Positions 17,201-24,865 of a stretch of DNA of 64,000 nucleotides are shown here, piece by piece. Source of the stretch: Nocardia suismassiliense. Lineage in GTDB: Bacteria > Actinomycetota > Actinomycetes > Mycobacteriales > Mycobacteriaceae. Location: NCBI RefSeq assembly GCF_900269665.1, contig NZ_LT985361.1, positions 3,420,802 through 3,484,801 on the forward strand, in the 5' to 3' direction. The translations under genes and the position numbers were made by a program. The notes under the pieces are model-generated. The model ran no database searches. It was not told where the DNA came from and saw only the letters and a list, made by a program, of their open reading frames with translations. Every line of letters begins with the position of its first letter. Within the stretch, counting starts at the first letter, position 1.

Positions 17201-19735
17201 ATCCGGCATCGGCTCGCGCAGCCACTCGCGCAGCAGCGTAGTGATCACGGTGACGGTGTCGGACGGGCGTTGCTGGGCGAGGAAGATCCGGAAGACCGCC
17301 GCTTCGAGCTCGGGGGTGCGCTCCAGTTCGGTGACCCCGTAGTGCCCGAGCGCGTTGGCGAGCTTGGCCTGGAACGACTCCGGCAGCCCGGCCCGCTCGA
17401 CATCGAGGCTCTGCAGGTAGGTGTGGAAGTACTCGCGCGCGCTGTGCACGTGGCTGTACTGGCCGTCCTCACCCGAGGAGCGGTTGTGGCTCAGCTCGGC
17501 GAGGTCGGCGAACACCTCCATCAGTTCGAGTTCCTCGGCGAGCGGCCTGCGACCGTCCGCGAGCGCCGCTTGGCGCGTGGTGAGGTAGTCGTCGAGCACA
17601 CGGCGATCGTCGTGCGGGTCGACGTCGTAGCCGAGCAGCAGGCTGCGCAGATCCTCTTGGCCGCGGGTGGTCAGCTCGTGCGGCTGGATCCGCGCGGACC
17701 CGACGGGCAGGTCGAGTTCGACCGTGCCGACCGCGGCTGCCTCCTCCGCCTCGTCCCCGTCGCCGAGCGGCTCGAGCCACAGCAGCGGCGCGCCGGTCTC
17801 CACCTGGCTACCGACGGATACGACGCATTCCTTGAGCCGCGCCTTGAACGGCGCGCGCAGCACCGTCTCCATCTTCATGCTCTCCAGCACCAGGACCGGG
17901 CCACCGGCCTCGACCTCGGCGCCGACCGCGAGCGGGGTGGCGACGACCAGTGCGGGGGCAGGGGAGCGGACCACGCCGCCCTCGTCCCGGCTGATCCGGT
18001 GGGTCACCCCGTCGACGTCGACGAGATGCACCGGACCGTGCGTGCCGGTGGTCAGCCGGTAGCGGGTGCCGTTCACCATGATCTGCCCGGTGTGCCGGTC
18101 GAAACGTTCGAGATCGACGTCGGCGGTGCGGATGTCACCGGCCGCCTCGATGCCGATGCGGAACCGGTGGGCGCCGATGCGCGCGACCCGCACGCGGTAG
18201 CTCGCGCCACGCAGCTTGAGGTCGAGCGGTCGTCCGCTCTCGTGCTGGACCTGCGGACGCCCGCCGGACGCGGTGGACAGCAGCCGGTGCCGTTCGGCCC
18301 GCTCCTCTTCCTCGTACGCGTCGATGGCCGCGGCGGCCAGCGCGATGGCGGAGTGCCGGTGCGAGACGAGGCGGCCCTCGCCGCGGACGCGGTCGATCCA
18401 GCCGGTGTCCGCGCTGGCGTCGATCACCTCGGGCTGGTTCAGCAGGTCGAGCACGAAGCTCTTGTTCGTCGCGCCGCCCTCGATGATGACCCTGGTCTGC
18501 GCGACGGCCCGGCGCAGCCTGCCGAGCGCTTCTTCGCGGTCCCGGCCGTAGGCGATGATCTTGGCGATCATCGAGTCGAAGTCGGCGGGGATGGTGTCGC
18601 CCTCGCTGACGCCGGTGTCGACCCGGATGCCGGGCCCGGCGGGCAGATTCAGCCGCGCGATGCGTCCGGGGGCGGGGGCGAAGTCGCGGTCGGGATCCTC
18701 GGCGTTGAGCCGGGCCTCGATGGCGTGGCCGCGCTCGATGGGCATGTCGCCCTCGAGCTTGCCGCCGGAGGCCACATGCAATTGGGCCCGCACGAGGTCG
18801 AAACCGGTGGTGTACTCGGTGATCGGGTGCTCGACCTGGAGTCGGGTGTTGACCTCGAGGAAGGCGAACAGCTGGTCGCCGGGGTGGTAGAGGAACTCGA
18901 CGGTCGCCGCGCCGCGGTAACCGACGGCGATCGCCAGCCGCTCGGCCGACGCCTTGAGCTCGGCCGCCTGCTCGGGGCGCAGCACCGGCGAGGCCGACTC
19001 CTCGATCACCTTCTGGTTGCGCCGCTGCACCGAGCAGTCGCGGACGCCGAGCGCCCACGCGGTGCCCTGACCGTCCGCGATCACCTGCACCTCGACGTGC
19101 CGGGCACCGGTGACCAGACGCTCCAGGAACACCACGCCACTGCCGAACGCGCGCGCGGCTTCCTGCCGGGTGCGCTCGTAGGCGTCGACGAGGTCGGCGT
19201 CGTTGGTGACGACCCGGATGCCGCGCCCGCCGCCACCGGCGGTCGCCTTCAGCATCAACGGGTAGCCGATCTCGGCGGCGGCCGTCATGGCGGCCTCTAC
19301 GGTCTCGACCGCGCCACGGCTCCACGGCGCGACCGGCACGCCGACCTCCTCGGCGATCAGCTTCGCGCCGATCTTGTCACCGAGCTTGCGCATGGCGTCC
19401 GGGCTCGGGCCGATGAAGGTGACACCGATCTGTTCACACAGTTCCGCGAACGCCGGGTCCTCGGCGACGAAACCCCAACCGACCCAAGCGGAGTCGGCCC
19501 CGGTCTCCACCAGCGCCTTTTCCAGCGCCTTCAGATCCAGGTAGGGGCGGGCGGCGGCCGGACCGAGGTCGTAGGCGATATCGGCTTCGCGCACGAACGT
19601 CGCGTTCCGGTCGACATCGGTGTACAAAGCTACGGTTTCGATCGGTCGCGCGGTCGCCGCGGCCAAGTCTCGGACGGCGTGGATGAGGCGCATGGCGGCC
19701 TCTCCCCGGTTCACGATGGCGATGCGGCTGAACAC
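14279..19735 (-). CDS. Single-chain biotin-dependent acyl-CoA carboxylase (BC-BCCP-central-CT)
   Basis: Encodes 1818 aa from GTG 19735 (VFSRIAIVNRGEAAMRL), preceded on the minus strand by AGGAAGGAG. Residues 1-450 are biotin carboxylase with the ATP-grasp glycine loop KATAGGGGRGI and the core motif FLEVNTRLQVEH. A biotinyl domain carries ESMKMET with the biotinylated Lys621. Residues 700-1200 resemble the ACC central region. The last 600 residues are carboxyltransferase N and C lobes (SGARISMESGTENMDW, SGINVGAQPYWNAEA, FSKALNPNMTVLALEGSFAS). This is the domain order of eukaryotic acetyl-CoA carboxylase, not that of the separate AccA3/AccD subunits typical of actinomycetes. It fixes bicarbonate onto an acyl-CoA; acetyl- versus propionyl- or long-chain specificity cannot be read here. 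Confidence 0.93.
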   Translation of the reverse strand: MFSRIAIVNRGEAAMRLIHAVRDLAAATARPIETVALYTDVDRNATFVREADIAYDLGPAAARPYLDLKALEKALVETGADSAWVGWGFVAEDPAFAELCEQIGVTFIGPSPDAMRKLGDKIGAKLIAEEVGVPVAPWSRGAVETVEAAMTAAAEIGYPLMLKATAGGGGRGIRVVTNDADLVDAYERTRQEAARAFGSGVVFLERLVTGARHVEVQVIADGQGTAWALGVRDCSVQRRNQKVIEESASPVLRPEQAAELKASAERLAIAVGYRGAATVEFLYHPGDQLFAFLEVNTRLQVEHPITEYTTGFDLVRAQLHVASGGKLEGDMPIERGHAIEARLNAEDPDRDFAPAPGRIARLNLPAGPGIRVDTGVSEGDTIPADFDSMIAKIIAYGRDREEALGRLRRAVAQTRVIIEGGATNKSFVLDLLNQPEVIDASADTGWIDRVRGEGRLVSHRHSAIALAAAAIDAYEEEERAERHRLLSTASGGRPQVQHESGRPLDLKLRGASYRVRVARIGAHRFRIGIEAAGDIRTADVDLERFDRHTGQIMVNGTRYRLTTGTHGPVHLVDVDGVTHRISRDEGGVVRSPAPALVVATPLAVGAEVEAGGPVLVLESMKMETVLRAPFKARLKECVVSVGSQVETGAPLLWLEPLGDGDEAEEAAAVGTVELDLPVGSARIQPHELTTRGQEDLRSLLLGYDVDPHDDRRVLDDYLTTRQAALADGRRPLAEELELMEVFADLAELSHNRSSGEDGQYSHVHSAREYFHTYLQSLDVERAGLPESFQAKLANALGHYGVTELERTPELEAAVFRIFLAQQRPSDTVTVITTLLREWLREPMPDRALREPVGLALERLVAATQVRFPVIADLARGVVYAWYGQPLLRRNRARVYTNIRKHLRHLDAHPDSPDRAERISDMVRSTEPLVRLLGQRLVRGNQDNTVMLEVLTRRYYGNKGLEGVRTHEVGGCTFVIAERRGLSLVSAAVRFDALADTLRGLTELARGSASIDADIYLSWEKQPADFDAMAAALHEVLGAHQLPSQVHRITVAVAGSGGAVMHHHFTFRPSATGMAEERLIRGLHPYIAQRMQMQRLRKFDLTRLPSSDDEEVYLFRCVAKDNPSDERLMAFAQVRDLAALREQDGRLLALPTAEIAIATCLDSIRRAQSLRPSANRFNTNRIVMYIWPPIDVTPEELETVVKHVRPTTAGAGLEEILLIARQRDPKTGELTKVAVRIGFDATEVTIGERADDVIEPLDAYRQKVLRASSRNTVYPYELTGLLGEFTEYDLDADHVLVPVDRPKGRNTAAIVAGVVSTPTPQHPQGVTRVVLLGDPTKSLGALSEPECRRVIAALDLADRLQVPLEWYALSSGARISMESGTENMDWVAAALKRIVEFTQDGGEINIVVSGINVGAQPYWNAEATMLMHTKGILVMTPDSAMVLTGKQALDFSGGVSAEDNFGIGGYDRVMGPNGQAQYWAPDLAAARDVLMSHYDHTYIAPGEQTPRRSQTSDPVDRDVSDFPHLLADSDFTTVGQIFSAAANPDRKKPFDIRTVMRALADQDHPVLERWAGMADAETAVVQDAHLGGIPVCLLGIESRGVPRRGYPSTDGPDTYTAGTLFPQSSKKAARAINAASGNRPLVVLANLSGFDGSPESMRKLQLEYGAEIGRAIVNFQGPIVFCVISRYHGGAFVVFSKALNPNMTVLALEGSFASVLGGAPAAAVVFAGEVNARTAADPRVRDLAARAANASGTDRATLTAELDEARSAVRTEKLGNVAAEFDRVHNIQRAVEVGSVDAVISTAELRPRIIQTIEAGLPA

Positions 19736-19764
19736 TCGCCGACTCCTTCCTCTCCTGAAAGCTG

Positions 19765-19779
19765 ACCCGTTGAACGGGT
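19765..19779. promoter_or_regulatory. Dyad ACCCGTT-G-AACGGGT
   Basis: A perfect 7-bp inverted repeat around a single base, 30-44 bp upstream of the carboxylase GTG. It could be an operator in the leader or an RNA hairpin near the ribosome binding site. Confidence 0.5.
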
Positions 19780-19806
19780 GAGGTTTGCAACTCTCGGTCC
19801 CGCGTA

Positions 19807-19837
19807 GTGTGCACCTCTCAGACAAATATGTGCACAC
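19807..19837. promoter_or_regulatory. Inverted repeat GTGTGCAC-N15-GTGCACAC
   Basis: Two mirror-image 8-bp arms, each with the self-complementary core GTGCAC, are 23 bp apart arm-start to arm-start (about two helical turns). This spacing suits cooperative binding of two regulator dimers upstream of the carboxylase. Confidence 0.5.
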
Positions 19838-19849
19838 CCGATCGGGTGT
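19834..19849. promoter_or_regulatory. Perfect 16-bp palindrome ACACCCGATCGGGTGT
   Basis: A fully self-complementary 16-mer overlaps the end of the GTGCAC repeat by 4 bp. It lies about 100 bp upstream of the carboxylase and 208 bp upstream of the broken AraC gene. Likely operator; the protein is not identified. Confidence 0.55.
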
Positions 19850-20056
19850 TACCGGTCCGTAGGTTGTGGGAACCCACCATATTCGGCTCGATCAGGCCGA
19901 TTCCGGTGTACGGGGCGGCCCGGAATCACCCTCGCACAACGATCATTCACCTCGCTCGGGGATTCGGCGCAACGCTGTGGGATTCCCCTGGATCCGGTGT
20001 GCAATTCGCCTCGGATGCCGCCGGCCGGGTTCCGGCACCGGGCCTAGGCTTGGCTG

Positions 20057-20938
20057 GTGGTGTTCGACTCGCCTGATTTCGATCTCGCGCGGTACGCGGA
20101 CTTCGACATGCCGGCGTATGTGCGGCGCACCTATTGCAGTTGGCACGACGCGAGCTGGCGGTCGTTGCTGGTGCAGTGCTTCGACCATGTTCGCCAGGCG
20201 GACGACCTGCCGATGCCCGGCGCGGCCGATCTGCATCTGGTGCTCTACGTGGCAGGCGACGTGGCGATGCGCACTCGTGCCGACGGGAAACCGGTACGCA
20301 GGCGCTGGGTTCCTGGCGATCTGGAGCTCATCGTGCCCGAGTCGCCGAGCTTGCGCGCCTATCGGGCGGCCACGGCGATGCGCACCGTTCAGGTGCACAT
20401 TCCGTCCGGGACCGTCGAACGGGTGGCCGCCGAGCTCGACGGCGGAAAGCCGGACTTCGAGGCGCTGGCGGCCACGCTGCACGCGGGTGATCCGGTGGTC
20501 GAACAGCTGATCTGAGCACTGCCCGCCGCCGACGGCACCAGCGACATGTACGCGGAATCCGCGGCGACGTTCCTCGTGACGCACCTGCTCACCCGAGGTC
20601 GGCACGCGCCGCCGCCGGGCCCGGAACACGCGGCGGTCCGCGCGAGCGTCGCGGTCATGCGGGAACGGCTGGCCGAGCCGCTGACCCTGGCCGATATCGC
20701 CGCCGAAGTGCATCTGAGCGTCTATCACTTCATCCGGGTCTTCCGGGAAGCGATCGGCGAGACACCGCATCGATTCCTGACTCGTCTGCGCATCGAGCGG
20801 GCGCAGCGGCTGCTGACCACCACCGACCTCACCGTCGGGCAGATCGCCGATCGGTGCGGTTTCGCCAGTCCTGGTGCGCTGTCGTCGGCGTTCCTGAGTC
20901 AGGTCGGCGTCCGGCCGTCGGTGTACCGCAACATCTGA
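20057..20938 (+). pseudogene. AraC family regulator interrupted by an in-frame TGA
   Basis: Two open frames in the same phase are separated only by a TGA at 20513-20515. The first 152 codons encode a cupin-type AraC-binding domain (DLHLVLYVAGDVAMRTRADG, PGDLELIVPESPSLRAYR). The second part encodes residues like LPAADGTSDMYAESAATFLV, then MRERLAEPLTLADIAAEVHL and the two helix-turn-helix motifs ending GVRPSVYRNI. Read through, the 293-residue product is a normal full-length AraC protein with no gap, so one base change produced the stop. An ATG at 20546 could still express the DNA-binding half alone. Sequencing error is the main alternative. Confidence 0.8.
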
Positions 20939-21032
20939 TCGATACGCGGCAATTCGGCGCATCGCTGCGGGGCGGGCCCGTCGTTTAGTTTCGAAGCAGG
21001 CCGGCAACCTGTGAGCGAAAGGACGGCGGATC

Positions 21033-21482
21033 ATGCACAGTTACGACGCGACCGCGACCTCGGCGGCATCGCCTGCCATTGTCTGGCGCCTGCTGCTCGA
21101 TGCCCGGACGTGGCCGGTCTGGTCGACCGTCGACGCCCTGGTGCCGGAACGTTCCAGCGGGCTCGATCCGAACGGCCGCGACGGCGTCGGTGCGGTGCGC
21201 GCGTTCCGGACCGGGCGCACGGTGACCGGAGAGCGACTGACCGGACTCGTCGAGGAGAAACAACTCACCTACGAGGACGCGTTCAACTGGAGCCTGCGCA
21301 ACTACCAGGCGGTCATCGATCTCGTGCCCGCCGCGGGCGGGGGCACGGTCATTCACTGGTACGGAACGTATTCCGCGCGATGGGGGATGGGCTGGCTGAT
21401 GGAGCGTGTCATGCGGCGCGTCATGCAGCAAATGGCGGATGGCCTTGCCGCGCACGCGGCGGCAGCGGTAGTAAAAGAATGA
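21033..21482 (+). CDS. SRPBCC family protein
   Basis: Encodes 149 aa. It has the START/polyketide-cyclase-like outline: an N-terminal strand YDATATSAASPAIVWRLLLD, WPVWSTVDAL, a middle segment GERLTGLVEEKQLTYED, and a C-terminal amphipathic helix rich in methionine and alanine (RVMRRVMQQMADGL). Such proteins bind hydrophobic ligands. It stands between the broken AraC gene and the SDR gene in the same direction; a link to the downstream KAS III pair is possible but unproven. Confidence 0.82.
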   Translation: MHSYDATATSAASPAIVWRLLLDARTWPVWSTVDALVPERSSGLDPNGRDGVGAVRAFRTGRTVTGERLTGLVEEKQLTYEDAFNWSLRNYQAVIDLVPAAGGGTVIHWYGTYSARWGMGWLMERVMRRVMQQMADGLAAHAAAAVVKE

Positions 21483-21531
21483 ACTGATTCCGGCGCCGAC
21501 CAGTGTTTGCCCCTTCGCTGGTGTGTGCGCG

Positions 21532-21670
21532 AACCCCTATCAACCCCTACCCGTAGGTGTGCGCGCACGCGCACGGCGGCGCCGACCGGCTCTAGCCGAC
21601 CACGCGCGACCTGCGTGATTCCGCAGATGTGTTCCCGCGCAGTATCTTTCAGTCATGTAGCAACCCCTAT
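21532..21670. repeat. Direct repeats of AACCCCTA and small dyads upstream of the SDR gene
   Basis: AACCCCTA occurs at 21532, 21542 and 21662; the first two are exactly 10 bp apart (one helical turn) and the third lies 54 bp before the SDR start. The same stretch holds CCTAC-CC-GTAGG (21546-21557), GTGCGCG-CA-CGCGCAC (21559-21574), and an 11-bp direct repeat CGGCGCCGACC at 21491 and 21577. This looks like a regulatory region rather than a gene. Confidence 0.5.
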
Positions 21671-21715
21671 CCGACGCCGACGGCCGGCCGAAATCGTGTG
21701 GCAGGGTGATCGGGT

Positions 21716-22552
21716 ATGAAGACGATCCTGATCACCGGGGCGACATCGGGTATCGGCCTCGCGGCCGCACAACAGTGCGCCGCGCAGGGGCATCGGCTGG
21801 TTCTCGTCGGACGAAATCCGCGGAAACTGGCCGATGCGGCGACCGCCGTCCGGGCCGCCGGTGCGTGCGGCGTGGACACCCTCGAATGTGACTTCGCCTC
21901 GCAGGCGTCGATTCGTCAGCTCGCCAAAAGTGTGCTGGCGCAATACGACCGGCTGGATGTGCTCGCCAACAACGCGGGCGGCTACCAGAAGGATCGCGTC
22001 GAGACCGAGGACGGCATCGAGGCCACGTTCGCCGTCAACTACCTCGGCGGCTTCCTGCTGACCGAACTGCTCATCGATCTGATGGTGCGCAGCGCTCCCT
22101 CGCGCATCCTGTTCACCTCGTCGGTGCTGCACTTCGGCGCCACACTGGATTTCGACGATCTCGGTCTCGCGCGCGGATACTCCGGCGAGCAGGCCTACAG
22201 CCGATCGAAACTCGCCGACATCCTGTACGCCAGGGCGCTGGCGCGCCGGGTCGAGGGAACCGGGGTGACGGTCAACGCTTTTCACCCCGGCGCGGTGGCG
22301 ACCGGCATCTGGGATTCGATGCCGTGGTTCGGGCAGCCGCTGGTCGCGCTGGCCAAGCGGCTGTTCATGATCACCGCCGAGGAGGGCGGTCGCGCGCTCA
22401 CCTATCTCGCGACCGATCCCGAGGTAGCCGCGATCACCGGCGCTTATTTCCAGAAGAACCGCATCAAGACTCCGTCGCGTCGTGCGCAGGACGACGCGCT
22501 CGGACAGCAGTTGTGCGAGGTGAGCGCGACCCTGGTCGAGTCTGCCGACTAG
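21716..22552 (+). CDS. Short-chain dehydrogenase/reductase
   Basis: Encodes 278 aa. The classical SDR features are present: NAD(P)-binding TGATSGIG at residues 7-14, NNAGGY near residue 85, the catalytic Ser in LFTSSVLHF, and YSRSK (catalytic Tyr and Lys) near residue 162. The shape resembles WW-oxidoreductase or retinol-dehydrogenase-like SDRs, in which a C-terminal helix region follows PGAVATGIWDSM. It precedes the KAS III pair by 91 bp in the same direction and may reduce their product. Confidence 0.88.
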   Translation: MKTILITGATSGIGLAAAQQCAAQGHRLVLVGRNPRKLADAATAVRAAGACGVDTLECDFASQASIRQLAKSVLAQYDRLDVLANNAGGYQKDRVETEDGIEATFAVNYLGGFLLTELLIDLMVRSAPSRILFTSSVLHFGATLDFDDLGLARGYSGEQAYSRSKLADILYARALARRVEGTGVTVNAFHPGAVATGIWDSMPWFGQPLVALAKRLFMITAEEGGRALTYLATDPEVAAITGAYFQKNRIKTPSRRAQDDALGQQLCEVSATLVESAD

Positions 22553-22643
22553 GCGCAGCGGCTGGGCAGTCCACGACAACGTTGTCGAAAGTTCAAGCGA
22601 CACACGATGTTTGTCATCGACTGATCTGCAGAAAGCAGGGGCA

Positions 22644-23693
22644 ATGCAGCGTACGCGTTTCGAGTCGATCGGCTCGTACACTCCCGAAACCGTCCGTTCC
22701 ACCGAGGAATTGATCGACAGTCTGGCGGTGCCCAGGTCGCTCGATCTGGAGCGGATCACCGGGATCAAGAATCGGCGGGTCTACGACTCGCGTCCGGATC
22801 ACTATGAATCGTCGTTCGACTTGGCATTACAGGCCATAGACGATTGTCTGCGACATTCGGATTACCGCGCGGACGAGCTGGACATCATCATCTCCGCCTC
22901 CATCACCCGCACCCGCGGTAAGGACGTCTTCTGCTACGCGCCGGCCTTCGCGCTGATGCTCGGCAACGCGATCGGCGCGACGTCGGCCCGGCATTTCGAC
23001 GTCTCGAACGCCTGCGCGGGCATGATGACCGGGGTGCTGGTGCTGGACCGGATGATCAAGGCCGGGGTGGTGCGCAACGGTCTGGTGGTCAGTGGTGAAC
23101 AGATCACCCCGATCGCGGAGACCGCGGTGCGGGAGATCAGCAAACCGTACGATCCGCAGTTCGCGGCACTGACCGGGGGGGACGCGGCGGTGGCGGTCGT
23201 GCTCGACGATCGCGGCGACGACCACGACGAAATCCACTACGTCGAATTGATGACCGCCGCGGGCGGGGCCGAGCATTGCCTCGGCATGCCCAGCGACCAG
23301 TCCGCGGGCATCGCGCTGTACACCGACAACCGCGCGATGCAGAACGAGGGCAGGTATATGCAGGCGATCAACCGCATGGACGCCTTCCTGAAGGAGACCG
23401 GGCGCACCTGGGAGAGCGAGAAATACGACTACTGGATCCATCATCAATTCAGCGGACCGGTCATCGAGTATCTCGGGCACCTGACCGAGCAGCACTTCGG
23501 TACCCCGATGCCGCAGGCCCTGAATGTATTGCACGAGTACGGCAATACCGCCTCGACCTCGCATTTCCTGGTGCTGCACGAGTATCTCGCGCAGCAGAAG
23601 ATTCCGAAGGGGTCGAAGGTTCTGATGATTCCCGAGGCGTCCGGCATCGTGTCCGGTCATCTCGCCGCGACTATTTCGCGTCTGGAGGCCTGA
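22644..23693 (+). CDS. KAS III (FabH-like) ketosynthase with intact triad
   Basis: Encodes 349 aa from ATG 22644. It has the thiolase fold of 3-oxoacyl-ACP synthase III with nucleophile Cys124 in SNACAGMMTG, His267 in WIHHQFS and Asn301 in YGNTAST, the Cys-His-Asn triad needed for decarboxylative condensation. It ends in a typical C-terminal strand set (IPKGSKVLMIPEASGIVSGH). It is divergent enough from housekeeping FabH to suggest secondary metabolism or a special lipid. The next gene, a degenerate paralogue, starts 3 bp after the stop, so the two products very likely form a heteromer. Confidence 0.9.
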   Translation: MQRTRFESIGSYTPETVRSTEELIDSLAVPRSLDLERITGIKNRRVYDSRPDHYESSFDLALQAIDDCLRHSDYRADELDIIISASITRTRGKDVFCYAPAFALMLGNAIGATSARHFDVSNACAGMMTGVLVLDRMIKAGVVRNGLVVSGEQITPIAETAVREISKPYDPQFAALTGGDAAVAVVLDDRGDDHDEIHYVELMTAAGGAEHCLGMPSDQSAGIALYTDNRAMQNEGRYMQAINRMDAFLKETGRTWESEKYDYWIHHQFSGPVIEYLGHLTEQHFGTPMPQALNVLHEYGNTASTSHFLVLHEYLAQQKIPKGSKVLMIPEASGIVSGHLAATISRLEA

Positions 23694-23696
23694 GCC

Positions 23697-24638
23697 ATGG
23701 GTACCACGATTGTCGCCGCCGCGACGAACACCGATCTCGACACCGGCAGCTATTTCGAACTGGCCACCCGCGCGGCCCGCGCCTGCCTGGCCGGTTCGGA
23801 TGTCTCGGTCGACGAGATCGGCATGCTGATCAATGTGGGAGTTTTCCGGGACGACAATATTTCCGAGCCCGCCGTGTCCGCGCTCATTCAGAAACGGATC
23901 GGCATCGGCCTGGAATACCAGCCCGGACGGGTGCCCGCGTTCTCCTTCGACCTGATGCACGGCGCCACCGGCCTGCTGCATGCCATCAGCACCGCGGAGT
24001 GCTTCCTGACCACCGGTGACGTGGAGTATGCGCTGCTGGTGGCGGGGGATACCCATCCGTCGACGCAGCGCTACGTCGCGGGGTTCCCGTACACCACCGG
24101 GGCCGCCGCGGTACTGCTCGGAAGCACGCCCACCGCGGGCGGATTCGGCCGCCTGCATACTCAGCAGACCGCCGGGACGGCTGAGCCGTCGGCCTGGGTG
24201 TCGCTGGCAGAGGCCGGTGTGCACGGACGTTCGGCCATGCGCGTACGGCACGGCGCGGAGGATCCGATCACGCTCGCGGCGGCGGTCGTTCGTGACTGCG
24301 TGGCCGAGGAGGGCCTCGACAGCGACGATTTCGCCGAGGGGCGAGCGGTTCTGCTCGCTCCTGCTCCTGCACTGGGCTTCCGGGCCCGCCTCGCCGAAAC
24401 GTTGGGGCTGCGACCGGAATCGGTCGTCGGTGTCGCACCGGCGATCGGCGATCCCTACACCGCGGCGCCGGTCCATGCGTATCTGAACGCGCGGGAATCC
24501 GGTGCGCTCGGCACCGCGGGCACGGTGCTGTTCCTGGCCGCCGACGACGCCGCGGCGGCCTGTCTCGCCTACCATCCGCAGCCGACGGTGGTGGCGACCG
24601 GGCGAGAGGTCAGCGTCGCGGCGAGCGAAAGATGTTGA
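23697..24638 (+). CDS. KAS III-like protein lacking the catalytic triad
   Basis: Encodes 313 aa. The thiolase fold is recognisable (VSVDEIGMLINVGVFRDDN, SFDLMHGATGLLHAIS, VEYALLVAGDTHPS, then C-terminal GALGTAGTVLFLAAD). At the position of the active Cys (FDxxxxCxG) there is Ala in FDLMHGATG. The His segment WIPHQ is replaced by LLAPAPAL, and the GN(T/S) Asn by GDPYTAAP. It therefore cannot condense by the usual mechanism and is probably a non-catalytic partner or acyl-transfer subunit of the KAS III encoded 3 bp upstream, like the chain-length-factor relation in type II PKS. Confidence 0.85.
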   Translation: MGTTIVAAATNTDLDTGSYFELATRAARACLAGSDVSVDEIGMLINVGVFRDDNISEPAVSALIQKRIGIGLEYQPGRVPAFSFDLMHGATGLLHAISTAECFLTTGDVEYALLVAGDTHPSTQRYVAGFPYTTGAAAVLLGSTPTAGGFGRLHTQQTAGTAEPSAWVSLAEAGVHGRSAMRVRHGAEDPITLAAAVVRDCVAEEGLDSDDFAEGRAVLLAPAPALGFRARLAETLGLRPESVVGVAPAIGDPYTAAPVHAYLNARESGALGTAGTVLFLAADDAAAACLAYHPQPTVVATGREVSVAASERC

Positions 24639-24865
24639 TGTAACTAACATTCCGCCATATTGTTCGACGTCGTTCCGTGATCTTGTTGCCGCGATTCGAG
24701 GACAGGTCGCGGTTCGGCGACCTACGCTAGTGGCACCGGCTGGATCAATGGGGCGTCCAGGTATGCCCCCGCTGCGACGATGCCGCGTCTTCAGCGCACC
24801 CGAGTTGTCTCTTCGATGGTGCCTCCCCCAGTCGGGCACGCCTCATCGACGAAGGGGACTCGGGT

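Larger units (their letters stand above)
19736..20056. other. 321-bp divergent intergenic region rich in dyads
   Basis: No gene is seen. The region holds the ribosome binding site of the carboxylase (19742-19755, minus strand) and three symmetric elements listed separately (19765-19779, 19807-19837, 19834-19849). The part from 19860 to 20056, nearer the broken AraC gene, shows nothing clear. Confidence 0.6.

Noticed and set aside
14384..19765. 1793-codon plus-strand frame opposite the carboxylase gene
   Set aside because: Very long, but it mirrors the codon bias of the carboxylase; it is Gly/Arg/His-rich with no fold, ribosome binding site or motif.
24632..24650. ATGTT-N9-AACAT inverted repeat over the stop of the second KAS III gene
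   Set aside because: Short AT-only arms that overlap the coding end; too weak for a terminator or operator call.
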